From Rhodospirillales bacterium (GTDB lineage Bacteria; Pseudomonadota; Alphaproteobacteria; Rhodospirillales; JANQFP01), in the NCBI GenBank assembly GCA_028277795.1, contig JANQFP010000207.1, positions 19,804 to 83,803 on the forward strand: 64,000 nucleotides of DNA, in the 5' to 3' direction. Below the pieces are notes generated by a model. The model was given only the letters and a program-made list of their open reading frames with translations, made no database searches and was not told where the DNA came from. Shown in pieces: positions 9,126 to 19,318 of the stretch. A program made the position numbers and the translations under genes. Every line of letters starts with the position of its first letter. Position 1 is the first letter of the stretch.

Positions 9126-11504
9126 ATGGACGTGAACAACACACCCTATTTCCTGTTCTACGGGCGCGACGACCTTGCCGCCGCCGCGCCTGCCACGGTC
9201 GAGTGGGACGAGCGGCACGACGGCCTGCGGTTACGCCAGGACCAGGCACTGACCTTCCCGCAACGCTCCCGCGCCGAGGCACTGCAGCGCTGGCGGCACG
9301 GCACGGCGCTGGCGCTCGACGAGCACGGTCAACTCGCCCGGATCGTGGACGGCGGCATCGAGGTCGAATCGGGGCGCGGGCCGATCCCGCTGCGCGACGG
9401 GTCGCTCGAGCCGGTCGTCCCGCCGGTCGGCGGTTTCGTCGACCTCGATCTCAACGGCCAGGGCAGGCTGGCGGCGCCGTTCACCGACGGGGACGCGGAT
9501 CACGGCGTGCTGCTGTTCCATCTCGGGCGCCGCTGGCAGACGTCGCAGCGCATCGACGCGGCGCCGCTGCGGGTCGCCGTCGACCGGGAGAACCAGGTCT
9601 GGTGCCTCACCGGCGGCACGGTCATTCTGCTAGCCGGAGAGCCGTTGCCGCAGCCCTACACGCCGAAGCCGGAACGGTTCGACGCCTGCGTGATCAATCC
9701 GAGCCCCTTCGGCCCCGTCTACAGCGTCGCGATTCCCGGACCGTGGCGGCCACTGGGCATCGCGGTGGACGACGACCATGTGTACGTGCTCGTCCGTTTC
9801 GGTGACCGACAGGCGGTCCTCGTGCGGCCGCGCAGCCGCGATCCCGGGACGCCGTTCCGCATCTACCGCATACTCGGCGAAGGGGTCCGCCTGACCGCGG
9901 GCGATGCCCTGCCGTTCTGCATCGACATCGCCCCGGCCGACCAGGGGCGCCTCGCGCTGCTGGTGCCGGGCCGGCCGGCGCCGCCGTCCGACTGCCTGGC
10001 CATCACGATCGACCCGGAGGCGCGGGAGGCCGAACCGGTGGCGCGGGTGATCCGCGAACGCTACCCGATGTGGGCGGAGATCGGCGGCCGATTCGTGGCC
10101 AGCGCGGACGGCAAGCTGCGCTATCAGGGGACCGGCACGTCCGGCCGGCCATTCCCGCGCCGGCTGGTCCCACTGCAGCGGCCGGAATACGAGGCCGAGG
10201 CCCGGGTCAGGCTGCAAGAGATCGCGGACTCGCAGCGCCACGACACGGTGTGGCACCGCATCTATGTGGAAGGCTGCGTGCCCGCCGGCTGCGATATCGC
10301 GCTTGCCGTCGCGCCGGTGGACGACGAGGCGGTGGGAAACGGTTCCGACCTGCCGGAGGCGGCCTTTCTCGATCTGCCGGCCCTGCAGCGATGCCCCTTC
10401 CCCTCGGAGCTGCCCTTCCATCGCGGCGTCGCGGCCGACCGGGAGGACGCCGGGCTGTTCGAGGTGCTCGTGCAGCGTCCGGCCGGCGCGGACCGCCGGA
10501 TCATCGCCCGCCGGCTGGCCGTCCGGGCAACCCTGACCGGCACCCGCCGGCACACCCCGACGCTCCACGCGCTGCGCGTGTACCACCCGCGGTTCTCCTA
10601 CCAGGAAGCCTATCTGCCCCAGCATTTCCGCCAGCAGCGCCTCGTGCCCGCCGGCGACGCGGCGGCGGGCAGCGGCCCGGCCAACGGCGCCGACGTGCGC
10701 GAGCGGCTTCTGGCCGCGTTCGAAGGCATGCTGACGCCCATCGAAGGCCGCGTCGCCGCGGGCGAGGCGCTGCTTCATCCACGCTCGGCTCCGCCCGGCC
10801 ACCTGCCGTGGATGGCCGAGATCCTGGCCGCGCCGATGCCCGGCCACTGGCCGGAAGACCGCCAGCGCCGACTGATCGAGGAGACCGGGCTGCTGCAGCA
10901 GGAGCGCGGCACCTATGCCGGCGTCCGCCGCGCGCTCGATATCGCCACCGACGGCGGGGTGCAGCGCGGCCAGGTGGTGGTCGTGGAGAACTTCCGCCTG
11001 CGGCGGACCATGGCGACGGTGCTCGGCATCGACATGGACGACCGCGACCACCCGCTCACCCTTGGCACCGGCATGAGCGGCAACAGCATCGTCGGCGACA
11101 CGCTGGTCCTGTCGGAGGAGGACGCCCGGGAGTTCCTCGCTCTGTTCGCGCCGGCGGAGGGCGGCGAGACCGACGAGGCGATCGTCGCCGCGTTCTTCGA
11201 GAGGTACGGCCATCAGCTCAGCATCCTGCTGCACGGCGCCGCCCGCGCGCAGCGGGACGTGGTCGAGGAGGCGCTGGACGACCATCTGCCGGCCCACCTG
11301 GAATGGCGGGTGATCGAGACCGACCATCCCTTCGTGCTCGGGCTGGCGCCGTTGCTCGCCGTCGACACCTTCGTCGAGACCGCCGTGGCGCCGCGGGTCG
11401 TCGTGCTGGACGACACGTATCTGGGCCGCGAAGGCGTGATCGAGAACCCGCACGCCTTCTCGCCGGAGGACGCCAACGCCCGCACCGGGGGAGACCGAGA
11501 ATGA
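9126..11504 (+). CDS. Baseplate protein with N-terminal beta-propeller-like region and tail-protein-I-like domain
   Basis: A 792-aa protein. Residues ~1-400 are strand-rich with repeated units such as PLRVAVDRENQVWCLTGGT and PLGIAVDDDHVYVLVRFG, suggesting a beta-propeller. Residues ~520-700 resemble the phage tail protein I / gp7-like region: RVYHPRFSYQEAYLPQHFRQ, LLAAFEGMLTPIE, LPWMAEILAAPMP and an RRLIEETGLLQQERGTYAGV segment. By family and position it is the Afp12-type wedge partner of the J-like protein. Its end overlaps the following gene by 4 bases (ATGA). Confidence 0.8.
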   Translation: MDVNNTPYFLFYGRDDLAAAAPATVEWDERHDGLRLRQDQALTFPQRSRAEALQRWRHGTALALDEHGQLARIVDGGIEVESGRGPIPLRDGSLEPVVPPVGGFVDLDLNGQGRLAAPFTDGDADHGVLLFHLGRRWQTSQRIDAAPLRVAVDRENQVWCLTGGTVILLAGEPLPQPYTPKPERFDACVINPSPFGPVYSVAIPGPWRPLGIAVDDDHVYVLVRFGDRQAVLVRPRSRDPGTPFRIYRILGEGVRLTAGDALPFCIDIAPADQGRLALLVPGRPAPPSDCLAITIDPEAREAEPVARVIRERYPMWAEIGGRFVASADGKLRYQGTGTSGRPFPRRLVPLQRPEYEAEARVRLQEIADSQRHDTVWHRIYVEGCVPAGCDIALAVAPVDDEAVGNGSDLPEAAFLDLPALQRCPFPSELPFHRGVAADREDAGLFEVLVQRPAGADRRIIARRLAVRATLTGTRRHTPTLHALRVYHPRFSYQEAYLPQHFRQQRLVPAGDAAAGSGPANGADVRERLLAAFEGMLTPIEGRVAAGEALLHPRSAPPGHLPWMAEILAAPMPGHWPEDRQRRLIEETGLLQQERGTYAGVRRALDIATDGGVQRGQVVVVENFRLRRTMATVLGIDMDDRDHPLTLGTGMSGNSIVGDTLVLSEEDAREFLALFAPAEGGETDEAIVAAFFERYGHQLSILLHGAARAQRDVVEEALDDHLPAHLEWRVIETDHPFVLGLAPLLAVDTFVETAVAPRVVVLDDTYLGREGVIENPHAFSPEDANARTGGDRE

Positions 11505-12382
11505 CCATCGAGGACGACGGAACCCGGACGCTCGCCCAGGATGCCGCGCTGAACGAACCCTTGGAGCGCGTGTCCTACGAGGCCGGCATGCTGCTGGGGC
11601 TGGAGGCGACGCGCGACGAGCAGGCGTACCACCGCCGCCGCTTGACCCGACACCAATACTGGATCAACGGATTCGGCACCATCGCCGGAATGCGGGTGCG
11701 TCTCGGCGACCGGGCCGATCGCACGGATATCCTCGTCACGCCCGGGCTCGGCGTCGACATGCTGGGCCGCGAGGTGCTGATCGACGAGACCTACTGCATC
11801 GACCTTGCCGAGTGGCTGCAGCACGCCCCCGCCGTGTTGATCGCGGACGGGCTGGTGGACGTGGCGGCGGGCGGTCAGGACCTCGTGCTGATCGTCTCGG
11901 TGCGCCACAGCGACTGCGCGGTCCAGCCACAGCAGACGCTGGCCCGGCGGCTCAACTTCGGCACCGATGCCGTGCGCTTCGGCCGCGCGCGCGACGCCAT
12001 CGCGCTGGAGTTCAGCACCGGCGAGCCGGCGGAGATCGGAGACGGTTTCCGCCCCTGGGGCAACCATCGGGACCTGGCGGCAATCCCCGCCGCCGACCTC
12101 GCGCTCAGCGCCGTCGAGCAGGCCCGGATCGCGGCGGCGGTGGACGCCGAGGCGCGGGAGCTGGATCTCAAGGCGCGGCTGCTCAACGCCTTCGAGGACG
12201 GCGGCGATCCCGATCCGCGCATCATCGCGGCGGAGCGGGAGCGCCGGGCGCGGCTGCTGCTCGCCCATGTGATCCTGCGCAACTTCAATGCCGAGACGAA
12301 GGCGTTCGACGCCGTAGACATCGACAACCTGGTTCGACCGTTCCTGTTCACCGCCCGAGGCTACGCGCACCTTCGCGCCTGA
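11501..12382 (+). CDS. eCIS baseplate/fibre-type protein, first of three with a shared N-terminal module
   Basis: A 293-aa protein of unknown function. Residues ~28-105 contain a module of the form Y-x-x-G-x-(L/M), QxYxxRRL, GxIAGMRV, VTPGxGVDxxGREV. Related sequence is recognisable near the N-termini of the next two proteins, arguing that the three descend from a common domain. The remainder is alpha/beta with charged helices (AERERRARLLLAHVILRNFN). Translation appears coupled to the upstream gene through an ATGA overlap. Position after the tail-I-like gene suggests a baseplate-periphery, fibre or collar component; this is inference from order only. Confidence 0.6.
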   Translation: MTIEDDGTRTLAQDAALNEPLERVSYEAGMLLGLEATRDEQAYHRRRLTRHQYWINGFGTIAGMRVRLGDRADRTDILVTPGLGVDMLGREVLIDETYCIDLAEWLQHAPAVLIADGLVDVAAGGQDLVLIVSVRHSDCAVQPQQTLARRLNFGTDAVRFGRARDAIALEFSTGEPAEIGDGFRPWGNHRDLAAIPAADLALSAVEQARIAAAVDAEARELDLKARLLNAFEDGGDPDPRIIAAERERRARLLLAHVILRNFNAETKAFDAVDIDNLVRPFLFTARGYAHLRA

Positions 12383-12393
12383 GGAGACCCGCC

Positions 12394-14100
12394 ATGAGTG
12401 ACGTGAATTTCCAGCCGCTCGGCCGCGACGTGAACGCCGCCTCCGGGTTCGACGGCCACGCCGATATCGATCCGCGGCTGACCCGCACCCATTACTTCGA
12501 CGGCCGGCTGCTCAAGGCGCGCGATCTGGTGCGCGACCAGGCCTATCTCGACCGGCGCCTGCGGGAGGTGGGCCAGACCCTGGGCTATGGCGTCATCGAG
12601 GGGCTGGGCACCCGCTTCGTCCTCGAAGGCGGTCCGCACTTCGTGGTGGCGCCGGGCACCGCCGTCAGTGCCGCCGGCCGGGTGCTGCAGGTCGCGACCC
12701 CCATGACCGTCCCGCTGGACGCGGCGGCGGCCGCCGCGCTGAACGAGCGCACGCAGCTTCACTTCGACCGCGGGCTCTATGCGGTCGTGCTCAGCTACGC
12801 CGAACGGCCGGAGGCCATCGCCGAGGTCTATCCCCGCGATCTCGGCGCCGAGCGGGAGACCCAGTTCGACATCACCGTGGAGGGCGTCCGGCTCGGCCTG
12901 GTTCCACTGCCTGCGCAGCTCGCGCAGCAGAATCCGCTGCGGCTTCGCGCCCAGCTCGCGCGCCGGTTCATCGTGGCCAGCGCCATCGAGCAGATGATCC
13001 CGGAGGACTCCGTCGCCCTCGGCATTCTCGCCATCGAGGAGGATACGCCGCGATGGTTCGACGAGCCGCTCGCCCGGCGCTCCGTCCCGCGCGAGTTGGA
13101 CGTCCCGGGCGTGCAGGCGGCGTTGTCCGGGCACTACGAGGCGCTGCTGGGCGAAGTGCTGGAGGCGCGGCGCCGCGGCGGCCGGAGCGGCGATTTCGGC
13201 GCCAACGAGATCTTCGACGTCCTGCCGCCTGCCGGCTCGCTGCCCAAGGACGCCGTCGACCCGGTGGCCGGGCGGCAGGGGTATTTCCCCGAGATGCACC
13301 GGGTCACCATCGCACCGGTGCGCATGGCGGATGTCGAGCTGATTCGCCGGGAGAGCATGCGCCTCCCGGTAATCGATCTCGCCCTCGGCGAGCCCATGGA
13401 TATCGTCGTGCTCGCCCCGCTCCCCAACGCGGAGTATGGCCAGTTCGCCCGGCGCCTCGAACACGTGATGGTGCCTCAGACCCGCCGGCTCGGTTTCATC
13501 CATCCGCGCCCGCTCAGCGTCTTCCGGCTCCCGCGTCCCGCCGTTCTGGATGCCGACGAGGCGACCTGGGCCGACATCTGGGAGCGCGTGCCGGACGAGC
13601 GGCTGCTCTACGTGCGCCGGCCGTTGCGCGCCGCGGAAACCGGCATCAGTGGCATCGTGCTGGCGCGCGGCTTCGACCTGCCCGCCGTACCGGCACCGCC
13701 GGCGGGGCCCCAGCCCGGCGTCGACGAATCGCGGCTGCTCGACGATTCCGCCGTCGTCGCCCGATATCTCACCTTCCAGGTCCTCGCCGGCCTGCGGCCG
13801 CCGCAGCAGGCGCAAGGCAAGGCAGCCGTGACCCATTTGCACAACAATTTCGCGGACGATCTCGCCGCCGTCATGGAATCGGTCAAGATCCTGCTGCTCG
13901 CCGGCCGGGACTACACCGAGGTGGTGTGGCCGACCCTTCGCCGTCTGGCCACCCAGAGCACCATGGCCCCGTTCCGTCAGGCGCTCCAGGACGGCATGGC
14001 GGACGGCACGCCGGCCGGCACGGTGGTTGACGCCATGCCGGACATTGCCGGCCTCACGCAATCGCTGCGCGAGCGCTGGGCGGCGGTGGTGGAAGACTGA
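12394..14100 (+). CDS. eCIS baseplate/fibre-type protein, second of three with shared module
   Basis: A 568-aa protein. The shared module occupies residues ~31-110: HYFDGRLLKARDLVRDQAYL, then GYGVIEGLGTRF, VVAPGTAVSAAGRVLQVATP. The rest is mixed, with a long helical region (MIPEDSVALGILAIEEDTP) and a C-terminal helical segment (VTHLHNNFADDLAAVMESVK). The ATG at 12394 follows a GAGGAG ribosome-binding sequence 11 bases after the preceding stop; the frame is open upstream, but only as out-of-frame sequence of the previous gene. No enzymatic motif is visible. A structural role in the particle is inferred from neighbours. Confidence 0.6.
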   Translation: MSDVNFQPLGRDVNAASGFDGHADIDPRLTRTHYFDGRLLKARDLVRDQAYLDRRLREVGQTLGYGVIEGLGTRFVLEGGPHFVVAPGTAVSAAGRVLQVATPMTVPLDAAAAAALNERTQLHFDRGLYAVVLSYAERPEAIAEVYPRDLGAERETQFDITVEGVRLGLVPLPAQLAQQNPLRLRAQLARRFIVASAIEQMIPEDSVALGILAIEEDTPRWFDEPLARRSVPRELDVPGVQAALSGHYEALLGEVLEARRRGGRSGDFGANEIFDVLPPAGSLPKDAVDPVAGRQGYFPEMHRVTIAPVRMADVELIRRESMRLPVIDLALGEPMDIVVLAPLPNAEYGQFARRLEHVMVPQTRRLGFIHPRPLSVFRLPRPAVLDADEATWADIWERVPDERLLYVRRPLRAAETGISGIVLARGFDLPAVPAPPAGPQPGVDESRLLDDSAVVARYLTFQVLAGLRPPQQAQGKAAVTHLHNNFADDLAAVMESVKILLLAGRDYTEVVWPTLRRLATQSTMAPFRQALQDGMADGTPAGTVVDAMPDIAGLTQSLRERWAAVVED

Positions 14101-14117
14101 CAGGGAGTGCCGGTGCC

Positions 14118-17100
14118 GTGACCCTCATCAATCTCCATCGGCCGGTGCAGGGCGGCGAGGCCCTGCTGCGGCCCCATCTGTTCCCCGGCCGCTCCATGGG
14201 CGAGGTCGAGTTCGACCGGCGCCAGGTCTATGCGGATGCACGGCTCGCTCCGCTTGCCACGGTCTCGACGCCGGGCATCCTGCGCGGGCTGCGGGTGGAG
14301 ACCGGATCGGGCGCGGCGGCCGGCGAGGAAGCGGGCGAGGGCCTGCGGGTCGATCCCGGCCTCGCCATCTCCGGCAACGGGACGCTGCTCGGCCTCTACC
14401 AGCCGTTGAACGAGAGTTGGTCGACCCTGGTGACGGACTTCGTCGCCGCGCATCCGGGCGAGACCACGAAGGGGATCTATTACCTGACCCTCAACCGGTC
14501 CAGCCACGTCATCGACGCGACGCAGGAGATCGACGCCTGTCAACGGTTCGATCTCGACCGGCTGCGCGACACCTCCCACGTCGTCATCGGCACCCTGCGA
14601 CTGCGCAAGCTCGCCGTCACCGACAACTCGGTCCTCGACCGGCGCCGCTTCGAGAACCTGGTGGCCGCGATGCATGCGGACGGCGCGTTCCTGCGCACCA
14701 TGCGCAACGCCGTCCCGGTCGGCCTGGTCGGCATCGACGGGGCAAGGCGCGTCCGTTGGTTCTCCCAGACGGCCGGCCGGTATCTGTCGGAGACGCATGC
14801 CGGCTACCGGGTGCTGGCGCGCCTCCTGCGGGAGGCGTTCGACGAGGCGAGCCAGCGGTTCGCGGCCGGTGACGGGAATGCGGGCGAGACCCTGATCCAA
14901 TACTTCACGCGCACGGTCAAGATCGACTTCCTGCCGGCGGCGGGCGAGCTCCCGCCCACGCTCCTGCGCGACATCGACACGCGGGCCGTCAGCGTCGGAT
15001 GGCTGCCCGCGCACCTCCGTCTCGACATGGTGCCGGTCCCGGACTCCGCCGTGCCGGAGCTCCTCGACCGGCATATCGGCCGCCGCGTGACCGATTTGCG
15101 CCGCACGGCGAGTGGCGAACATCTCCGCCTGCTGCTGGCCGTCGACGACGACGCCTATGCGAGGGATCTGTTCGACATCCCGTCTCCAGACAAAGTGCTG
15201 TCGGAGTCCTTTTATCGCCACCACATGAGCGCCCATTCGGCATGGCGCCGATGGAGCGAGGAGTTCGCCCAGCTTTACCAGGTGCACCCGGAGGCCGACA
15301 TGGGGAAGCTCGGGCCCGCGGAGATCGACCCGCCGCGGGCGGCCGACCCGCCGATCCGGCCGGACCGGTTCTACGCGCGCCTGATCTCCGCGGCCCATGC
15401 CGAACACGGCATCCCGGAGGGTGAGATGCCCCCAGCGCCCTACCGGAAAGTTCCCCCCAACGCCCCGACGGACTACAACGACTGGCTGGTCGTCAACGAA
15501 GAGGGCGAGCGCGTCCCGCCGCCCCCCGCCCTGCCGAATGCGCACGGGCTCGTCATCCAGGCTGCCATCGCCGAGGAGGAGCTGGAGCGGCTCGACAACC
15601 GGATCCGCGCGATCCGCGAACGGCTGGAGAAGACGCGGGACTTCCTCCTCCTCCAACGCCAGCAGCTCGACTCCCAGACCGTCTCCCTCGCCTCGCTGGC
15701 GGGCGGCATCGCCGGGGACGGCAGCGGCCTCAAGGTCGCCCGCACCCTGCCCTTCGGCAGGCTGAAGGTGGCCGAGGCCGTGCCGGCGTCCGCGGCGCCC
15801 GACGGCCGCCCCGACGGCGGGGCGGCCGCGGCCGGCGGGGCCTTGGGGTCGTCCATCCCCTTCACGGCCGCATTCGGCCCCGCGTCCGACTGGGGCGCCG
15901 CCACCCCCACCGGGACACCGACCGGCGGCGAAAAGGCGCCCATGTCAACCGGCATCGCCAGCATGGCCCCCGGCTTCAGCGGTTTCTCGGCGATGCGACT
16001 CTCCGTGCCGCACAAGCCGCAGCAGGCCTCCGCGTTCGAGCTGGCCCTCAACACCATCCGCCTCGACCGCCTCGCCGAGATCCCCAAGATCTCGATCGCC
16101 GCGCCGGCCTTCGACTACAAGATCAAACGCTTCGGCGTCATGGAGCATATCCGACCCGAGCTCAACGAATACCGTTCCGCCTACCGCGGCATCAACGACC
16201 TGCTGGACACGTTGGACACGCTGTTCACGGCGACGGAGGCGCGCGCCCTGCGCAAGATCCTGTTCGTCTTCGGCACGCTGACCGCGCCGGACGACATCGA
16301 GGCCAAGGCGAATGACGACCAACGCGTCTCGGCCCACTACGAGGCGCTGTTCAATGCCGGCAAGCTGCTGACCAAGCACATCTCCTTCATGGAGCAGCGC
16401 CACAGCCGGCTGGAGATCCGCTACGACAGGATGCTGCGGCTGCGCATACTGAAGGAAGCGCAGATCGCCAAGCTGTCGGCGCGCATCGTCGTCGTGCGCG
16501 ACCGCCTCGACGCCCTGGACGCCCGCCGGGTGGAGCAGTTGGGTGACTACGGCGTCGCCCAGAGGCTGGTGGACGAGGACCTGCGGCGGGTGTTGGCCGA
16601 GACCCGCGAGCGCGCGCGCATCCTGACGCAGGAGGTCCGCGGCCTCTATTTCGTGCGCACGCGCAGCGCGGAGGTCAGCCTCGCGCTGGCCGATCCGCTG
16701 GAGCTGCGCTACGCCACGGGCGCGGACGCCGTCCCCGGCTGCGACTGGGAGACCGACCCCGACCTGCCGGACGAGCTGGCGGAGTTCTTCGACGCGGTGC
16801 TCGAGGTGCCCGTCGACAACTGGGCCGTCCTGCGCCCGCTGCAGGTGAAGCTGCCGCCGCTGCGCCGCATCGAGACCGCCTTCACGGTCCGCAAGGAGCG
16901 GCTGCGCGTGCGCCAGAGCGTGCGGACCGCCGACAGCGCCGGCAAGGTCGGGCAGCGGCTCTATCCCCTGACGGTGCAAAGCAGGTCGCTCATCGCGTCC
17001 TGGTCCGCGATGCGGCTGCCGCCGGCAAGCCTCTCGGCCCTGGAATTCGCCGGAAAGACCGCCCAGGTGCTGTCGCTGGAGGACGTGCTGTCCACGGGCA

Positions 17101-17696
17101 GCGGCGAGTTGCGCCGCAGCGCCGAGGAGCTGCGGTTGGGGCTCGAACAGGCGGTTGCCTGCCTGGTCAAGCAGCTCAACCTGGTGCCGCCGTCGATCCG
17201 GCTGCAGTGGTCGGAGTTGGCCGAGTCCGATCGCCTCATCGTCGACGACGTGTCCCGATGGCCGGGGCTGGAGCGCGCCGGACGGGAGGAGTTCGCGGCC
17301 GCCCGGACGATCCTGGAGCTGGTGGCGTGGTGGTTCCGCCGCCTTGTCGAAGACGCCTCCGCCGAGGCGAAGGCGGCGCTGCGCAACATGATCCGCGCCG
17401 TGGTGATCTTCACCGCGCTCGGCGACCCCAACGAGATGGTGCGCGGCCGCGTCCGCACGCCGCCGCGCCGGTTCGCCGTCGGCGAGATATTGAAGCTCGA
17501 CCTGGAGCGTGCCGTCCGGCCCGGCACGCTGCTGCAGCTCTTCGACCGCCAGCAGCAGGGCATCGCCGTGCTGCGCGCCGACGACCGGGATTCGTCCGGC
17601 ACGCGCGCCAGTATCGTCAGTCTCACCAGGCCCGATGTGGCGGTCACCTCCGAATTCACCGTCCTCGGCGGCAAGGCGGGGCGGCTCGTCCGATGA
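14118..17696 (+). CDS. Large eCIS protein, third of three with shared module, helical C-terminal half
   Basis: A 1192-aa protein, GTG start at 14118. The N-terminal ~100 residues carry the shared module (HLFPGRSMGEVEFDRRQVYA, GILRGLRVETGSG, RVDPGLAISGNG). Around residues 475-520 there is a probable coiled coil (EEELERLDNRIRAIRERLEK), followed by a Gly/Ala/Pro-rich low-complexity linker to about residue 610. The C-terminal ~580 residues are largely helical and charged (LRILKEAQIAKLSARIVVVR). Size and helix content could suit a tape-measure or cage-like part, but the N-terminal module and position argue for a baseplate-associated structural protein. The 3' end overlaps the next gene by 4 bases. 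Confidence 0.6.
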   Translation: MTLINLHRPVQGGEALLRPHLFPGRSMGEVEFDRRQVYADARLAPLATVSTPGILRGLRVETGSGAAAGEEAGEGLRVDPGLAISGNGTLLGLYQPLNESWSTLVTDFVAAHPGETTKGIYYLTLNRSSHVIDATQEIDACQRFDLDRLRDTSHVVIGTLRLRKLAVTDNSVLDRRRFENLVAAMHADGAFLRTMRNAVPVGLVGIDGARRVRWFSQTAGRYLSETHAGYRVLARLLREAFDEASQRFAAGDGNAGETLIQYFTRTVKIDFLPAAGELPPTLLRDIDTRAVSVGWLPAHLRLDMVPVPDSAVPELLDRHIGRRVTDLRRTASGEHLRLLLAVDDDAYARDLFDIPSPDKVLSESFYRHHMSAHSAWRRWSEEFAQLYQVHPEADMGKLGPAEIDPPRAADPPIRPDRFYARLISAAHAEHGIPEGEMPPAPYRKVPPNAPTDYNDWLVVNEEGERVPPPPALPNAHGLVIQAAIAEEELERLDNRIRAIRERLEKTRDFLLLQRQQLDSQTVSLASLAGGIAGDGSGLKVARTLPFGRLKVAEAVPASAAPDGRPDGGAAAAGGALGSSIPFTAAFGPASDWGAATPTGTPTGGEKAPMSTGIASMAPGFSGFSAMRLSVPHKPQQASAFELALNTIRLDRLAEIPKISIAAPAFDYKIKRFGVMEHIRPELNEYRSAYRGINDLLDTLDTLFTATEARALRKILFVFGTLTAPDDIEAKANDDQRVSAHYEALFNAGKLLTKHISFMEQRHSRLEIRYDRMLRLRILKEAQIAKLSARIVVVRDRLDALDARRVEQLGDYGVAQRLVDEDLRRVLAETRERARILTQEVRGLYFVRTRSAEVSLALADPLELRYATGADAVPGCDWETDPDLPDELAEFFDAVLEVPVDNWAVLRPLQVKLPPLRRIETAFTVRKERLRVRQSVRTADSAGKVGQRLYPLTVQSRSLIASWSAMRLPPASLSALEFAGKTAQVLSLEDVLSTGSGELRRSAEELRLGLEQAVACLVKQLNLVPPSIRLQWSELAESDRLIVDDVSRWPGLERAGREEFAAARTILELVAWWFRRLVEDASAEAKAALRNMIRAVVIFTALGDPNEMVRGRVRTPPRRFAVGEILKLDLERAVRPGTLLQLFDRQQQGIAVLRADDRDSSGTRASIVSLTRPDVAVTSEFTVLGGKAGRLVR

Positions 17697-19318
17697 TGGG
17701 CGCCCGCACCGAGCTTGTCATCGACCGGCTGACGGTCAAATCAACCGACCGCCGCACGGCCGGCGAGGCCGAGCGGGCGCTGCGCGCGGCGCACTGGCCG
17801 GCCCCCGAAGGCGAACGTTGGTTGATCGTCCGGCGGATGCACCTGCGCGGCCGGCCGCGCGAACTGGGAAAGAGCGTGGCGCGCGCCGCGGCGACGGAGG
17901 CGTCGCGCTCGGTCTGGGGCGGCGCGCCGGGCGCCGCCTCTGCGCCGTCCGTATGGTTCCGCAGTCTCGCCGAGCTTCTCGCCCGCCTGTCGGCGGACCT
18001 TGCCCTGGGCCGCGAGACCCGTTGGTTCTGGCGGCGCTGGGCGCCGCTGTTCGACCTGCCGCCCGGGCCGGCGCTGGCCCGGCTGTGGGGAGACCACATC
18101 GCGCAGGTCGCGACCGTGATCGCGGAACTGGACGCGAGCGGCGACCTGCCCCGGGTGTGGCGCACGCTCGACCCACCGGCGGCGCAGTCGCTCGTCGCCG
18201 CGCTGTCGATACATGCGGGTGTCGCGCTTCCGGTCGTTCCCGATCCGACGCCGACCGGCACGCTGCCGGCGACGCGCCTTCCGGACGGCGTGCGGCGGCG
18301 CTGGCGGACGGCCCTGTCCGGCCTGCCCGAGACCGACCATCGGGTGTGGCTCGCGGCGGCCTTCACGGCGCTGGAGCTGGGCGCGCTCGCGTCGGCGGAG
18401 CCGGTGCCGGCCCGGATCGCCGCCATCGGGCGGGCGCTCGGCGGAGGTCAGGACTCTGCATCATCGGGCGCCGCTCCCGTCGTCGGGTCCGGGCCAGTCC
18501 TCGACGCTCCCGAGACCGGGGCACACCGCCAAGGGGCCCGTCCCGGACATGGCGCCGCCGCGCGCGACGAGGCGCTGCGGGCCGCGGCCGGCACCGACTC
18601 CGCCGCCACCGGAGAGCGCGCCGCGCCGCGCCCGGCGACGCCTCGCCATTCCTCGCCTCACGCGGAGCCGGAGCCCTCCGCCGCGCCCGCGCGCCGGAGT
18701 GCGGCCGGCGTGCCGCCGCCGAGCGCGGACCGCAGGCACCGCCGAGGCGCTGCGGCCGAAGGCGGCGTCCCGGCCGGCCGCCGCGCCGACTCCGAGCCGG
18801 CGGCGCCCGCCGACGGCACACCCGCCGCATCGGTCCTCGACGACGTCGAAACGGCGTTCGGGGGCGCGTTCTACCTGGTCAACCTGCTCAATCACGCGTC
18901 CTTCCAGACCCTGCTGAGAGGGCGCGAGGGCTGGGGCGAGCCGCTCGCCGGATGGTGGTGGCTGGCGCGCGCCTCCATGCATCTCGGGCTCGACCCCGAC
19001 GATCCGTTGAGCGCGTTCCTGGCCGCCCGGCTCGAGTGCCCGGATCCGGGGGAGCTGGCGCGCATGCCGCCGTTGCCGCGGGCGATGGCCGCGGCCGCGA
19101 CGGCGACCCTCGGGGAGGTATGGGCGCCGTCCCTGATCGCCGTCCCCGGACTGCTCCGCCACACGCCGAGCCATATCGATGTGCATTTCCCGGCCGCGGC
19201 GGTGCGGCTGGAGGTGCGACTGGCCGGTCTCGACATCAACCCCGGCTGGGTCCCCTGGCTGGGGCGGGTGGTGACCTTCCACTACGACGACCTCGTCATG
19301 GGAGCGGCCCATGGCTGA
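17693..19318 (+). CDS. Conserved eCIS-cluster protein of unknown function
   Basis: A 541-aa protein in three parts: an N-terminal domain with WLIVRRMHLRGRPRELG and a Trp-rich helix (TRWFWRRWAPLFDLPPG); an Ala/Pro/Arg-rich, probably disordered linker (residues ~240-375); and a C-terminal domain with GGAFYLVNLLNH and LAGLDINPGWVPWLGRVVTF. I recognise the C-terminal pattern as typical of the protein encoded just before the AAA+ ATPase in other eCIS operons, but know no assigned role. The first ATG (17693) overlaps the previous stop as ATGA; a second ATG follows directly. It overlaps the ATPase gene by 8 bases. Confidence 0.65.
   Translation: MMGARTELVIDRLTVKSTDRRTAGEAERALRAAHWPAPEGERWLIVRRMHLRGRPRELGKSVARAAATEASRSVWGGAPGAASAPSVWFRSLAELLARLSADLALGRETRWFWRRWAPLFDLPPGPALARLWGDHIAQVATVIAELDASGDLPRVWRTLDPPAAQSLVAALSIHAGVALPVVPDPTPTGTLPATRLPDGVRRRWRTALSGLPETDHRVWLAAAFTALELGALASAEPVPARIAAIGRALGGGQDSASSGAAPVVGSGPVLDAPETGAHRQGARPGHGAAARDEALRAAAGTDSAATGERAAPRPATPRHSSPHAEPEPSAAPARRSAAGVPPPSADRRHRRGAAAEGGVPAGRRADSEPAAPADGTPAASVLDDVETAFGGAFYLVNLLNHASFQTLLRGREGWGEPLAGWWWLARASMHLGLDPDDPLSAFLAARLECPDPGELARMPPLPRAMAAAATATLGEVWAPSLIAVPGLLRHTPSHIDVHFPAAAVRLEVRLAGLDINPGWVPWLGRVVTFHYDDLVMGAAHG

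Noticed and set aside
14118..17696. Assignment of the 1192-aa protein as the tape measure
   Set aside because: It has helical regions, but its N-terminal module is shared with two smaller baseplate-region proteins and its position is after the wedge genes, so this was left as unknown.
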